DNA of 64,000 nt from Methylocapsa sp. S129 (GCF_009765995.1 NZ_LMUI01000030.1:185418-249417), one strand, 5' to 3'; counted from the stretch's first letter, positions 26,316 through 35,265 are shown. Translations and numbers: made by a program. The notes: generated by a model not told the origin, from the sequence alone.

Positions 26316-27242
26316 ATGGATGCGATCGGCCGGCTGCGGCGATTCAACCGGTTCTACACACGCCAGCTCGGCCTGCTCGACGAGCGCCTTTCGCATAGCC
26401 CCTTCTCGCTCACCCAGGCGCGCGTGCTTTATGAACTGGCCCATCGCACGTCGCCGACCGCCGCCGAAATCGCGCGCGATCTCGGCCTCGATCCCGCGCA
26501 GCTCAGCCGGATTCTCAAAGCTTTCAGGACGCGGAGGCTGCTCACGAGCGCGCCAAGCGCGGCGCACGCCAAGCACAAGCTGCTGTCCCTCACGCCCAAA
26601 GGGCGCGCGGCGTTCGATACGCTCGAACAGGCGACAGTCGAACAGATCGCCGGCATGCTGGCGCCACTCGGCGAAACGGCGCGCCGGCGCTTGATCGGCG
26701 CAGCCGATGTTATCGAGGAAGCGTTGAGTCCGCGTGCGCCTTCTGGCCCGGATTTCATCCTTAGGAGCCCGCGAGTCGGCGATATCGGTTGGGTGATTCA
26801 TCGCCAGGGCGCGCTCTATGCCGGCGAATATGGCTGGGACTGGACTTTTGACGGATTGGTTGCGGAAATTCTCGGCGGCTTCGTCAAGAACTTCGACCCC
26901 GTCCGCGAACAGGGATGGCTCGCCGAGCGTCATGGCGAGATCGTCGGCTCGATCTTCCTGATGCGCGGCGACGACGAGGCGACAGGCAAATTGCGCCTGC
27001 TTTACATCGAGCCGGAGGCCCGTGGGTTAGGGATCGGCGCGGCTTTGGTCGACGCCTGCGTCGCAAGAGCCAGAGAGGTCGGCTACGCCAGATTGACCCT
27101 GTGGACCAACGACATTCTTGTCGCCGCCCGGCGCCTTTATGAAGCCGCTGGCTTCAAGCTGATCAGCGAAGAGCCGCATGTCTCTTTCGGCAAGGCCCTC
27201 GTCGGTCAGACATGGACGATGGATCTGCACGCCATCACGTAG
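26316..27242 (+). CDS. MarR-GNAT fusion protein (paralogue 1)
   Basis: This 308-residue two-domain protein carries a MarR winged-helix at residues about 1-145 (FSLTQARVLYELAHRTSPTA, AEIARDLGLDPAQLSRILKAF, HKLLSLTPKGRAAF) and a GNAT acetyltransferase at about 150-308 (RLLYIEPEARGLGIGAALVD with the R-G-L-G-I-G-A loop). Such bifunctional MarR-GNAT proteins are known in actinobacteria and proteobacteria. GGAG lies 12 bases before the ATG. It lies convergent with a similar gene at 27347-28228. The palindrome upstream suggests self-regulation. Confidence 0.93.
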   Translation: MDAIGRLRRFNRFYTRQLGLLDERLSHSPFSLTQARVLYELAHRTSPTAAEIARDLGLDPAQLSRILKAFRTRRLLTSAPSAAHAKHKLLSLTPKGRAAFDTLEQATVEQIAGMLAPLGETARRRLIGAADVIEEALSPRAPSGPDFILRSPRVGDIGWVIHRQGALYAGEYGWDWTFDGLVAEILGGFVKNFDPVREQGWLAERHGEIVGSIFLMRGDDEATGKLRLLYIEPEARGLGIGAALVDACVARAREVGYARLTLWTNDILVAARRLYEAAGFKLISEEPHVSFGKALVGQTWTMDLHAIT

Positions 27243-27346
27243 AAATCCACCGCCTCATTGTCGCGGACGGCGAGACAGATCCGCGGCGAAACTCCGCATC
27301 TGAACCGGCGCGAGAGCCGGCGGCTTCAATGCGACTCTATGCCGCG

Positions 27347-28228
27347 CTACAAGTCCTTTGCGAACCAATGATGCGCATAAGGTTCGTCATTGAAGGGGGC
27401 GACTTCCCGATACCCCTCGCTGCGGTAGAGCGCCTGCGCCTCTTTGAGCGTCCGGTTGGTTTCGAGGCGAAGCGCCGTCAGGCCGGCGTCCCGCGCAATG
27501 GCCTCAAGCGTTTGGAGCATTTTTCGTGCGATTCCGCGACCGCGCGCGGAGGAGGCCGTCCACATCCGCTTGATCTCGCCGGTCGTCTTGTCCCCAAACT
27601 TGAGCGCGCAGCATCCAGCCGGACAGCCATCCAGCCGAGCGACAATGAACACGCCCGCCGGGGGCGCCATCTCGTCATCGCGCGCCGGATTGCTCTTGGT
27701 GGGATCGAAGCCGCTCTCGAAACGTTCCGTAAGTTCGTGAAAATATTCGTCGAGGCACCATCGCGCGTCCTCGCTACCCGGCGCTTCAATGCGCACGTCG
27801 ACGGCGGCGACTCTGATCAGTCGCTCGACCTCCGCCATGGCGTCAACCAGGCGGTCGCGTTGCGCCGCTTCGAGCGGCGCCAATATCGATTGGGCGAGTT
27901 CGTCGGAAAGCCCCTCGTACGCCGCGAATTCGGCCTGCCCTTTCGGCGTCAGGCTCACGCGTCGCAAGCGGCCATCCCCGATTTGTTTGTCGACCAGGAT
28001 GAGGCCTTGCGCTTCCAGCGACCTGAGAAGCCGGCTGAGATATCCAGAATCCAGACCGAGTTTGCTTCGCAGCGCGCGCACATCCGCGCCATGCGCGCCC
28101 GCTTCGAAAATGAGCCGCGCCTCCCCCAAAGGGCGACCGCGACGCAAATAGCTTTCCTCCAGCGCGCCGATGCGTTGGGTGACCACGCGGTTGAAATGAC
28201 GAACTTGCTGAATCTGGCGCGAATCCAT
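27347..28228 (-). CDS. MarR-GNAT fusion protein (paralogue 2)
   Basis: This 293-residue paralogue of the gene at 26316-27242 shares the order MarR then GNAT. The winged helix is LGEARLIFEAGAHGADVRAL, LRSKLGLDSGYLSRLLRSLE, RLRRVSLTPKGQAEF. The GNAT part has IKRMWTASSARGRGIARKML (R-G-R-G-I-A-R loop) and LRLETNRTLKEAQALYRSEG. The pair probably arose by duplication and inversion. The start ATG lies 3 bases from a palindrome (28231-28246). The target genes and acetyl acceptor are unknown. Confidence 0.93.
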   Translation of the reverse strand: MDSRQIQQVRHFNRVVTQRIGALEESYLRRGRPLGEARLIFEAGAHGADVRALRSKLGLDSGYLSRLLRSLEAQGLILVDKQIGDGRLRRVSLTPKGQAEFAAYEGLSDELAQSILAPLEAAQRDRLVDAMAEVERLIRVAAVDVRIEAPGSEDARWCLDEYFHELTERFESGFDPTKSNPARDDEMAPPAGVFIVARLDGCPAGCCALKFGDKTTGEIKRMWTASSARGRGIARKMLQTLEAIARDAGLTALRLETNRTLKEAQALYRSEGYREVAPFNDEPYAHHWFAKDL

Positions 28229-28230
28229 TC

Positions 28231-28246
28231 TCTGACTTTAGTCAGA
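28231..28246. promoter_or_regulatory. Palindromic operator candidate of MarR-GNAT paralogue 2
   Basis: TCTGACT (28231-28237) and AGTCAGA (28240-28246) are exact inverted arms with a TT centre, ending 3 bases before the ATG at 28228. The GACT-N(1-2)-AGTC core is shared with the palindrome at 26248-26280, which supports a common MarR recognition element. Confidence 0.7.
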
Positions 28247-28393
28247 TATCTCTGAAACGCAAGAGCGACCGCTCGTGGAAGAAGCATAAGGCGGGATATC
28301 GGGCGGATTGCCCGCAAAGCCATGGCGAGGCACAATCCCCCCAACGGACTCGCCTGTCCGAGCACGGTCAAACAGGATGAAAGGGGAAACGCT

Positions 28394-28978
28394 ATGGCGA
28401 GCAAGCTGCCGGCGGCCACGCTCCTGACGAAGGGCGCCGCAATCCTGATATTTTGCTGTGGCGGAGCCGCTCTGGCGGCCGAACCCTTCACGCTGACTTC
28501 AACGACCTTCAAAGATGGCGCCATCATGCCGAAGAAGATCGCCAACGCCAATCCGGCCAATCCCAATTGCGTCGGCGAAAATGTATCGCCGCAATTGGCC
28601 TGGGCAGGCGCGCCCGAGGGAACGAGAAGTTTCGCGCTGACCATGGTCGATCCGGAAGGGCGAGGCGGCACGGGCGTCTATCACTGGCTCGCCTACGGAA
28701 TTCCGCTGGACGTAACTTCCTTCGCGGAGGGCGAGGTCAGCAAGCCGTCGGATAAATATATCGGCGGCAGGAGCAGCCAGGGCGTCGCCAATTATTCCGG
28801 CCCCTGCCCTCCGCCGGGCTCGCCCCACCACTATACGTTCGTGGTCATCGCCACCGATCTGGACGCCAAGGAATTGCCGCCGGGACTGACCATGCCGGAA
28901 CTTTGGGCGCGCTTGACAGGGCGCACGAAGGGCGCGGCGGGACTGGTCGGACTTTTCGTCAATCCCTATCCCAATTGA
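28394..28978 (+). CDS. YbhB/YbcL-type phosphatidylethanolamine-binding-like protein, exported
   Basis: A 194-residue PEBP-family protein. It has a signal peptide (AATLLTKGAAILIFCCGGAA, cleaved near ALAAEP), then the PEBP core FTLTSTTFKDGAIMPKK, NVSPQLAWAGAPEGTRSFAL, VDPEGRGGTGVYHWLAYGI and the binding-loop GPCPPPGSPHHYTFVV. ATG 28394 is preferred over 28322 because GGGG lies 9 bases upstream and gives a clean signal peptide. The ligand and role of bacterial PEBP proteins are unclear, so no specific function is given. Confidence 0.92.
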   Translation: MASKLPAATLLTKGAAILIFCCGGAALAAEPFTLTSTTFKDGAIMPKKIANANPANPNCVGENVSPQLAWAGAPEGTRSFALTMVDPEGRGGTGVYHWLAYGIPLDVTSFAEGEVSKPSDKYIGGRSSQGVANYSGPCPPPGSPHHYTFVVIATDLDAKELPPGLTMPELWARLTGRTKGAAGLVGLFVNPYPN

Positions 28979-29262
28979 CTTTCCGCGCGTCGATCCGAGT
29001 GGGGTTGATCAAAGACAGCCCGGAAGGCTTTCTGGCGCTTCGCGTCATCGAAAGCGGATTTCGCAGACTGACTGATCGCGCAGGCTTGTCATGGCGCGCA
29101 TTGCGCTATACCGCGACGTTCGACATCCATGCGGCGGCGACAGCCGGCGTGAGGCCGGTGTATTGAAGCGAACGGATCGCCCCGAAAGAAGAACCCGCTT
29201 CGACAGAAACAACGAGGTCATGAGGCGCCCGCCGCCGGACCACCCAAAGAGAAGGGGCTGCT

Positions 29263-30378
29263 TTGCCTTCAAGACTGATTGCTTCCTACCGCATTCGCAG
29301 CGACGCGAAGGCGATCGATGAGCGTGCGCGCACGATCGCAATCGAGCAAAGCGTCGAAATGCCGGTGTCGGCCGTCCGCGAGGCTTCGATCCTGAGCGAC
29401 ATCGTCGGCCAGGTGAGCAGCATCGCCGATCGCGGCGACGGCTGGTTCGATGTCGACATCGCCCTTGCGACATCGACGATCGGCGACGACGCGGGCCAAC
29501 TCCTCAATATGCTGTTCGGCAATACTTCGCTGCATGAGGATGTCATTCTCCACGACGTCGCGCTGCCGGACGAATTGCTTGCGAGATTTGGCGGTCCTCG
29601 TCATGGACTCCAGGGACTGCGGCGCCGTGCGCGGGCTGAAAATCGTGCGCTGACCTGTTCCGCCCTCAAGCCTCAGGGCCTGTCGGCGGACGCGCTCGCC
29701 GAACTTGCTTTCGCGCTGGCGCAGGGCGGCCTCGATTTCGTCAAGGACGACCACGGACTGGCCGATCAATCCTACAGCCCCTTTGAGACGCGCGTTCGCG
29801 CCTGCGCCGGAGCCGTGCGCAAGGCCGCCGCGATCACGGGCGCGCCAACCCGCTATATCCCGAGCCTGTCAGGCCATTTTGGGCAAATCGAGCGCCAGCT
29901 TGGCGTCGCCCGCGACGAGGGCATCGACACCGTCATGATTGCGCCCGCCATCGCTGGCGTCTCGACATTGCAAGGCCTCGTCGCCGCGCATCCAGACTTC
30001 GCCTTCATCACCCACCCCACCATGTCGGGCGCCGCGCGCGTCTCGCCCGTGCTTTTCGCGCGGCTGTTCCGGCTGTTCGGCGCGGACGGCGCCATTTTCC
30101 CCAATCACGGCGGACGCTTTGGCTATTCGAGCCAGACCTGTGGGCAAATCGCCAGCAGGTTGCGCGAGCCATGGGGCGATCTCCAGGCCGGCGTTCCGGT
30201 GCCGGCCGGCGGCATGAATGTGCGGCGCGTTCCCGAGATGCTGCGCTTCTACGGAAAAGATGCGATGCTGCTGATCGGCGGCGCGCTTCTGTCGGCGCCC
30301 CGAGAGAATCTCGCCGCCGAGACAGCCAGTTTCGTGCGCGCGGTCGCCGAACATGATTATGGTGAAAAGGATGTCTGA
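29263..30378 (+). CDS. RuBisCO-like protein (form IV)
   Basis: This 371-residue RuBisCO large-subunit homologue starts at TTG 29263 with AAGGGG 7-11 bases upstream. The barrel motifs are present but altered. ALKPQG keeps Lys136 (spinach K175 position), while K177 is Gln138. DFVKDDH keeps the carbamylatable Lys161 and Asp163 but has His164 for Glu204. Loop 6 reads GGRFG (Arg285 for Lys334). PAGGMN replaces the catalytic Ser379 by Ala315. CO2 fixation is therefore excluded. RLPs act as enolases or isomerases in methylthioribulose-1-phosphate salvage or in acid-sugar breakdown. The stop overlaps the cupin gene, as with R. rubrum-like RLP-cupin partners. Confidence 0.92.
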   Translation: MPSRLIASYRIRSDAKAIDERARTIAIEQSVEMPVSAVREASILSDIVGQVSSIADRGDGWFDVDIALATSTIGDDAGQLLNMLFGNTSLHEDVILHDVALPDELLARFGGPRHGLQGLRRRARAENRALTCSALKPQGLSADALAELAFALAQGGLDFVKDDHGLADQSYSPFETRVRACAGAVRKAAAITGAPTRYIPSLSGHFGQIERQLGVARDEGIDTVMIAPAIAGVSTLQGLVAAHPDFAFITHPTMSGAARVSPVLFARLFRLFGADGAIFPNHGGRFGYSSQTCGQIASRLREPWGDLQAGVPVPAGGMNVRRVPEMLRFYGKDAMLLIGGALLSAPRENLAAETASFVRAVAEHDYGEKDV

Positions 30379-30862
30379 CGCCGTTCTTGATCCGGCCTCG
30401 CTGCGCAAAGCCGAGGATTTTCGCTGGGCGGGCGTCGATTCGCGCCGCTACAAGGAGGAGAACGCCGCGCCGTTCAAAGCGGTGTCGCGGCAGGTTCTGT
30501 TCTCCGATCCGCGCCTGGCGGGCGAATTGCGCTATTTCGAGGTTGAGCCCGATGGCTATTCCACACTGGAGCGCCACGAGCATATGCATGCGGTGATGAT
30601 CCTGCGCGGCGAGGGGCAAGTGCTCGTCGGGACGATTGTTCATGCGGTGAAGCCGCATGACCTCATCACGATCCCGCCCTGGACCTGGCATCAGTTTCGC
30701 CCGGCGCCGGGCGAAAAGCTCGGCTTCCTATGCCTCGTCAACGCCGACCGCGACCGGCCGCAATTGCCGACGCTCGAAGAGCTTTCCGCACTGCGAGCCG
30801 ATTTGGAGGTGGCGCACTTTCTCGACGGCGTAAACAAAGACGAGAGCGCCGGACGGCGTTAG
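30353..30862 (+). CDS. Cupin-domain protein paired with the RuBisCO-like protein
   Basis: A protein of about 169 residues (possible starts at 30353, 30359 and 30371, all overlapping the RLP gene). The metal site of a single cupin barrel is visible as TLERHEHMHAVMILRGEGQVLVG (His-x-His, later Glu) and IPPWTWHQFRPAPGEKLGFL. In Rhodospirillum rubrum an RLP works with a cupin methylsulfurylase that removes methanethiol from 1-methylthio-xylulose-5-phosphate. That role is an inference here from gene order. Other cupin functions are possible. Confidence 0.85.
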   Translation: MIMVKRMSDAVLDPASLRKAEDFRWAGVDSRRYKEENAAPFKAVSRQVLFSDPRLAGELRYFEVEPDGYSTLERHEHMHAVMILRGEGQVLVGTIVHAVKPHDLITIPPWTWHQFRPAPGEKLGFLCLVNADRDRPQLPTLEELSALRADLEVAHFLDGVNKDESAGRR

Positions 30863-31019
30863 ACGAAACGCGCCAGCCTATGGATATGGCTTGCGGAACG
30901 GCTCCCCCAGCGCGCTCTGGCCGCGCTTGGCCCGCGGCTGGTTTTTCGGAGATTGCCGCTTAAATCACGCCATACGAGACCATGAAAACCAACGGATGAT
31001 TGGGCCGACAGGAGTCAGC

Positions 31020-31304
31020 ATGTGGCAAACAGCGGTCCTCTGCTTTTTCGCCGGATTGTTTGGCGCGAATGGCGTCCCTCATTTCGTGAAAGGGATTACG
31101 GGGGAATCCTATCCCTGCGCGTTGGGCAATTCGCCCATCCCCAATCTGATCGGCGGATGGAGCTGCTTCGTCATAGCGGTTCTACTCGCGCATTGGACGG
31201 ATGTCGGGCAGTACCCTCTCATATCATTGATCGCTGTCGCCATAGGCGCGTTGCTCATCGGCCTCTTCCACGCGGTGGAGCTCGCCTTTGGGCGGAAGTC
31301 CTGA
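31020..31304 (+). CDS. Small membrane protein (three TM helices)
   Basis: A 94-residue protein beginning MWQTAVLCFFAGLFGANGVP. AGGAG lies 6-10 bases before ATG 31020; an upstream extension to 30891 looks non-coding. TM helices are about 3-20, 45-62 and 68-86, with the loop HFVKGITGESYPC between. The pattern G-A-N-G-x-P-H-F at the N-terminus is found in several small bacterial membrane proteins of unknown function. No role is assigned. Confidence 0.75.
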   Translation: MWQTAVLCFFAGLFGANGVPHFVKGITGESYPCALGNSPIPNLIGGWSCFVIAVLLAHWTDVGQYPLISLIAVAIGALLIGLFHAVELAFGRKS

Positions 31305-31375
31305 ATTTCAGACGATGCGGTCGCGCCGACTCTCGAAGAGCTGGCGGGCGGAAGGTGAACTGTCGCTTTACTGAG

Positions 31376-31936
31376 TTACGTCTGTTCTGGTCTAGAAAAT
31401 GCGCCCCGAGGATACGGGGGTTTTCCTGAAAGCTCCGCACGCGGCGGTTCGCCGTGAACGACGACGTTGAACCCTTCGTCGGGTGCGGGGGGCGTAAAAT
31501 ACCTCGTAAAAAGCTCGTAATCGGCTTCGCCGGTCCGGAACGGGTGTTCGCCAGCCGCATTCCGCTCCCGCAGCCGGCGCTTACAGGTCTCGTCCGAGAT
31601 ATCGAGATAGTGCAATTCATGGGCGACGTTTGCTTCCTCGATGATCCCACGCATCCAGCGTCGGAGCGCGACGGTATTTGCAGGAAAATCCAATACTACC
31701 GAAACGCCTGCTTTAAGCAGAGAGACGACATGCGGGCCCATGGCGTTGCGAAGCCGGCTGGAATAGCGGCGGTAGTCCGCGATGGTCTTCAACTCATCCA
31801 GGAATAGGTGGGCGCTCCAGTGATCCTCGCTGATGAGGACGGTCGCCGGGCGGGACGCCAAGCCCGCGGCGATCGTAGACTTCCCCGCAGCGATCTTCCC
31901 GCAGAGGAGATAGAGAACGGGCTTTGAGTTCGGCAT
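31376..31936 (-). CDS. P-loop ATPase/kinase-like protein (zeta-toxin or chloramphenicol phosphotransferase type)
   Basis: A 186-residue AAA_33-like protein with Walker A CGKIAAGKST (about residues 13-22). The acidic ISEDHWSAHLF follows, then the stretch VVLDFPANTVALRRWMR and a basic RERNAAGEHPFR that fits an arginine-rich lid. The GAGGAG 9-14 bases upstream supports ATG 31936. Members phosphorylate small molecules (antibiotics or UDP-sugars in toxins) or act as uncharacterised kinases. No antitoxin gene is adjacent, so a stand-alone kinase is more likely than a toxin. Confidence 0.85.
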   Translation of the reverse strand: MPNSKPVLYLLCGKIAAGKSTIAAGLASRPATVLISEDHWSAHLFLDELKTIADYRRYSSRLRNAMGPHVVSLLKAGVSVVLDFPANTVALRRWMRGIIEEANVAHELHYLDISDETCKRRLRERNAAGEHPFRTGEADYELFTRYFTPPAPDEGFNVVVHGEPPRAELSGKPPYPRGAFSRPEQT

Positions 31937-32043
31937 CCGGCCTTGCTCCTCTTGTCGAGTCGTGGAACGAAGCTCGGACTCATCAACACGACAAAGCCTA
32001 GCCAAGGCGCTGCTTGCGAACAAGGTCAGCGCGCGCTTCAGCC

Positions 32044-32589
32044 TCACTCTCCTCCGCGCGCGCCTTCCGCCACCGCGCGCCACCAGCGCTCGTGTTCGCG
32101 CCAGTTCCAGTTCGCCGCCGGCGAGGGCGAGGGCAGCAACCAGATGCGCGTCGCGCCGATCGTCTCGCTCTGCTCGCCGAACTCCGCCTGGCGGCGAAGA
32201 TAGCGACGGCCGGCGGTCAGGCTCGTGAAGGCGAGAATGGCGGGTTGATGCGTCAGGATGCGCAGATGCAGGGCGTCGCAGGCGAGACGGCCGAGGCTGC
32301 CCGAAGGCAGCTCCTTATCCATACCCGAAACCGTCTTAGCGATATCGGTGAGCCCGACGCCCCAGCCTGGAAGAAGGGGAAATTCGGAAGGGTCGAGCCG
32401 GCGCGGCGTCAGGCCAATCGCATGCAGCGTCGGCCAGAATTTATTCTGCGGATGCGCGTAATAATGGCCGCGCCGCGCCGACGTGGTCCCGGCAGCCGTG
32501 CCGCAAAACACGATCCTGAGACCAGGCTGCAGGAGATCGGGCAAGACGAAGGCCGGCGGCTCGGCAGTCATATCGAGGCGGGCGTCCAT
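32044..32589 (-). CDS. G/U mismatch-specific uracil-DNA glycosylase family (Mug/TDG-like)
   Basis: This 181-residue protein has motif 1 as VFCGTAAGTTSARRGHYYAH followed by PQNKFWPTLHAIGL, and motif 2 as LPSPSPAANWNWREHERWW. The N in the first Mug motif (GxNPG) is replaced by TAAGT, as in the DNA-deoxyinosine/hypoxanthine subset of this fold. It removes mispaired or deaminated bases (uracil, ethenocytosine, possibly hypoxanthine) in base excision repair. Both strand ends have close neighbours. The exact specificity is unclear. Confidence 0.88.
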   Translation of the reverse strand: MDARLDMTAEPPAFVLPDLLQPGLRIVFCGTAAGTTSARRGHYYAHPQNKFWPTLHAIGLTPRRLDPSEFPLLPGWGVGLTDIAKTVSGMDKELPSGSLGRLACDALHLRILTHQPAILAFTSLTAGRRYLRRQAEFGEQSETIGATRIWLLPSPSPAANWNWREHERWWRAVAEGARGGE

Positions 32590-32632
32590 TCGCAGCTTTT
32601 CTCATCGCGCCAATCGCCGCCCGCTTCCTCGC

Positions 32633-33667
32633 TTAGATCCTGCGCCGCCTCGATTTAGCGAAAGTATCGAAGGCGACCGCCAGGACGATGATGATGCCGA
32701 TGACGATCTGCTGGATATAGGACGAGACATTCATCAGCACGAGACCGTTCAGCAAGACGCCGATCAGGATCGAGCCGATGACGGTGCCAAAAATGGTCCC
32801 CGATCCGCCAAACAGGCTGGTGCCGCCGATCACCACCGACGCGATCACCGTCAGTTCATAGCCGGTGCCCGCGACGGCCTCGGCGGAGTTCAATCGCGCC
32901 GACAGCACGAAGGCGCCAAGCCCGGCGAAGAATCCCATGATGACATAGACGCTGCAGATCATCCGGTTGACGTTCAGGCCCGAAAGGCGCGCCGCCTCGG
33001 GATTGCCGCCGACCGCATAGACCTTGCGGCCGTAGCGTGTGTAGCGCAGCGCCACATGCGCGAGCGCCGCGGCGGCCAGAAAGATGATGACGGGAACCGG
33101 AACGGCAAGATCGGCTGGACCGATCTTGCCCTGCCCCCACCAGGTAAACGACGGTTCGAAACCCGATATCGGACCGCCGGCCGCAAACAGCAGAGCGGCG
33201 CCGCGAAAGGCGGACATACCGCCGAGCGTCACCACGAAAGGAGGCACCTTCAGCCGCGTGATGGCGAGACCCTGGATATAGCCACCTATTAATCCGACCG
33301 CGATCGCGGCGAGCGCCGCAAGGCCCCAACCATAGCCGATGCCGCCCTCCCCGACCGTGAACCGATCCTGCAATCCGCCCTTGGCGACCGCCGCGGCGAC
33401 GAGGCCGGCGAAGGCGACGAGCGAGCCGATCGACAGGTCGATGCCCGCCGTCAGAATCACAAAAGTCATGCCGATCGCCAGCAGACCCGTGATCGACACC
33501 TGCCGCATCACGTTGAACAGGTTGATCGAGGATAGAAAGCGCGGTTGCAGCAGCGCGAACAGAATCATCAGCGCGACGAGGAAAATGAGCGGCGCGAATC
33601 TTGCGACGAAGCCAAAGAAATCGAACCCCTTGTCTTCGCCCTGCGCCAGGGCTTTCGAATCCGACAT
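32633..33667 (-). CDS. Sugar ABC transporter permease (RbsC/XylH-like)
   Basis: A 344-residue hydrophobic permease with about eight to ten helices. The PF02653-type signature is GTSLFGGSGTIFGTVIGSILIG, preceded by RLSGLNVNRMICSVYVIMGF. The ISITGLLAIGMTFVILTAGI segment is typical of the ribose/xylose permease subfamily. The ATPase gene at 33676-35265 lies immediately upstream on the same strand, with the gene order SBP, ATPase, permease. Xylose is the likely substrate given xylA downstream in the same direction. Confidence 0.93.
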   Translation of the reverse strand: MSDSKALAQGEDKGFDFFGFVARFAPLIFLVALMILFALLQPRFLSSINLFNVMRQVSITGLLAIGMTFVILTAGIDLSIGSLVAFAGLVAAAVAKGGLQDRFTVGEGGIGYGWGLAALAAIAVGLIGGYIQGLAITRLKVPPFVVTLGGMSAFRGAALLFAAGGPISGFEPSFTWWGQGKIGPADLAVPVPVIIFLAAAALAHVALRYTRYGRKVYAVGGNPEAARLSGLNVNRMICSVYVIMGFFAGLGAFVLSARLNSAEAVAGTGYELTVIASVVIGGTSLFGGSGTIFGTVIGSILIGVLLNGLVLMNVSSYIQQIVIGIIIVLAVAFDTFAKSRRRRI

Positions 33668-33675
33668 TGTGCCTC

Positions 33676-35265
33676 TCAGTTTATTTTCGGGCCGGCGTTG
33701 GCCGGCGTCTCGTGCAGCGTCATCATCGCCATCAGGTTTTCCTGGGTGGCGTCGGTTCGGCTGATTTCACCGGTGATCCGGCCCTCGCGCATCGTGACGA
33801 TACGGTCGGAGATCGCAAGTATCTCGGGCAGTTCGGAGGAAATGACGAGCACCGCAATGCCGGTCTTGGCCATTTCGACCAGCAGATTATGCACCTCGAC
33901 CTTCGAGCCGATATCGATGCCGCGCGTCGGCTCATCGACGATCAATATTTTCGGACGCAGGGCCAGCCATCGCGCGAGAACGACTTTTTGTTGATTGCCG
34001 CCCGACAAATTGCCCGCGGCCTGGTCGGGGCTCGCCATGCGTATGCTCAGCAGGCGGCGATATTGCTCGACGAGCTTGTTTTCCTTGCGCTCGTCGATGA
34101 AAAAGCCAAGGCGGCTGATCTGGTCATGCGCGGCGATCGTCACATTGGTGCGGATCGCGAGGCGCAGAAACAAAGCCTGTTTCTTGCGGTCCTCCGGAAC
34201 CAGCCCGATGCCGCAATTCATCGCGTCCTGTGGGCAGGTGAAAGATACGGGCTGTCCCTCCACTATGATCGAGCCCTGGTCGAACCGGTCGGCGCCAAAT
34301 ATCGCGCGCGCGGTTTCCGTACGGCCGGCGCCGACCAGGCCGGCGAGCCCGAGGATTTCGCCGTGATGCAAACGCAGCGAAACGTCGATCAATTCGATCG
34401 CATGCGGATCCTGCGCCGTTCGCCGCCGCGTCAGGCCCTTGACTTCAAGCGCGATCGGCCCCGGCTCGGGGATCGGCCGGCTGCCATAAAGCGCGTCGAC
34501 GTCGCGCCCGACCATCATGCGGATGATGGCGTCGACATTGGTCGCCGCGACGATCCCCGCGCCAACGAGGCGCCCATCGCGCAGCACGGTGTAGCGATCG
34601 CAGAGGCGAAACACTTCCTCAAGCCGGTGGGTGACGAAAATGATCGAAATGCCCTCGGACCGAAGCTTGCGCACGATCGTCGCAAGATTGGCGACTTCCG
34701 CTTCGCTCAGCGCCGATGTCGGCTCGTCCATGACGATGACGCGCGAACGCATCGAAAGCGCGCGCGCGATTTCGACAAGCTGCTGCTCCGCGACAGAGAG
34801 ATCGCGCACCAGCGTCATGGGATCGCGCCTGAGGCCGATCTTATCGGTGATCGCCCGCGTATCGGCGGCGAGCCGCTTCCAGCTCACCAACAATCTTGAG
34901 CCCGGCTCGCGCCCGATGAAGACGTTCTCGGCGATCGACATATCAGGCGCCAGCGTGAACTCCTGATAGATGGTCACGACGCCGGCGCGCTGCGCGTCAT
35001 GCGGGCTCTCGAAGCGAACCTCGTCGCCGAACAGTTCGATCCTGCCCTTATCGGCCGATTGCGCGCCCGACAGGATTTTAAGCAGCGTCGACTTGCCCGC
35101 GCCATTCTCCCCCAGCAGCGCGTGGATTTCGCCTTCGGCAATCTCCAGATCGACGCCGTCCAACGCCCTGACGCCCGGAAATTGCTTCGAGACGCCGGTC
35201 ATCTTCAGAATGGGCCGCCCTGGCCCTTCGTCCGCCGGCGTTGATGGAGCTTCCGTACCCGTCAT
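33676..35265 (-). CDS. Sugar ABC transporter ATP-binding protein (RbsA/XylG-like)
   Basis: A 529-residue protein with two fused ABC domains. Domain 1 has Walker [15 protein letters not shown], signature LSVAEQQLVEIARALS and Walker B VIVMDEPTSALSEAE. Domain 2 has AGLVGAGRTE (degenerate P-loop), LSGGNQQKVVLARWL and ILIVDEPTRGIDIGS. ATG 35265 (MTGTEAPSTPADEG) is chosen; the frame upstream to 35454 crosses the intergenic repeat and is not credible as protein. The order SBP, ATPase, permease is standard for ribose/xylose importers. Confidence 0.94.
   Translation of the reverse strand: MTGTEAPSTPADEGPGRPILKMTGVSKQFPGVRALDGVDLEIAEGEIHALLGENGAGKSTLLKILSGAQSADKGRIELFGDEVRFESPHDAQRAGVVTIYQEFTLAPDMSIAENVFIGREPGSRLLVSWKRLAADTRAITDKIGLRRDPMTLVRDLSVAEQQLVEIARALSMRSRVIVMDEPTSALSEAEVANLATIVRKLRSEGISIIFVTHRLEEVFRLCDRYTVLRDGRLVGAGIVAATNVDAIIRMMVGRDVDALYGSRPIPEPGPIALEVKGLTRRRTAQDPHAIELIDVSLRLHHGEILGLAGLVGAGRTETARAIFGADRFDQGSIIVEGQPVSFTCPQDAMNCGIGLVPEDRKKQALFLRLAIRTNVTIAAHDQISRLGFFIDERKENKLVEQYRRLLSIRMASPDQAAGNLSGGNQQKVVLARWLALRPKILIVDEPTRGIDIGSKVEVHNLLVEMAKTGIAVLVISSELPEILAISDRIVTMREGRITGEISRTDATQENLMAMMTLHETPANAGPKIN

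Noticed and set aside
29263..30378. Functional RuBisCO for CO2 fixation
   Set aside because: Several essential residues (equivalents of K177, E204, K334, S379) are replaced, and no small subunit or phosphoribulokinase gene is nearby.
31376..31936. Zeta-type toxin of a toxin-antitoxin pair
   Set aside because: The P-loop protein lacks an adjacent epsilon-type antitoxin, and a stand-alone kinase is more likely.
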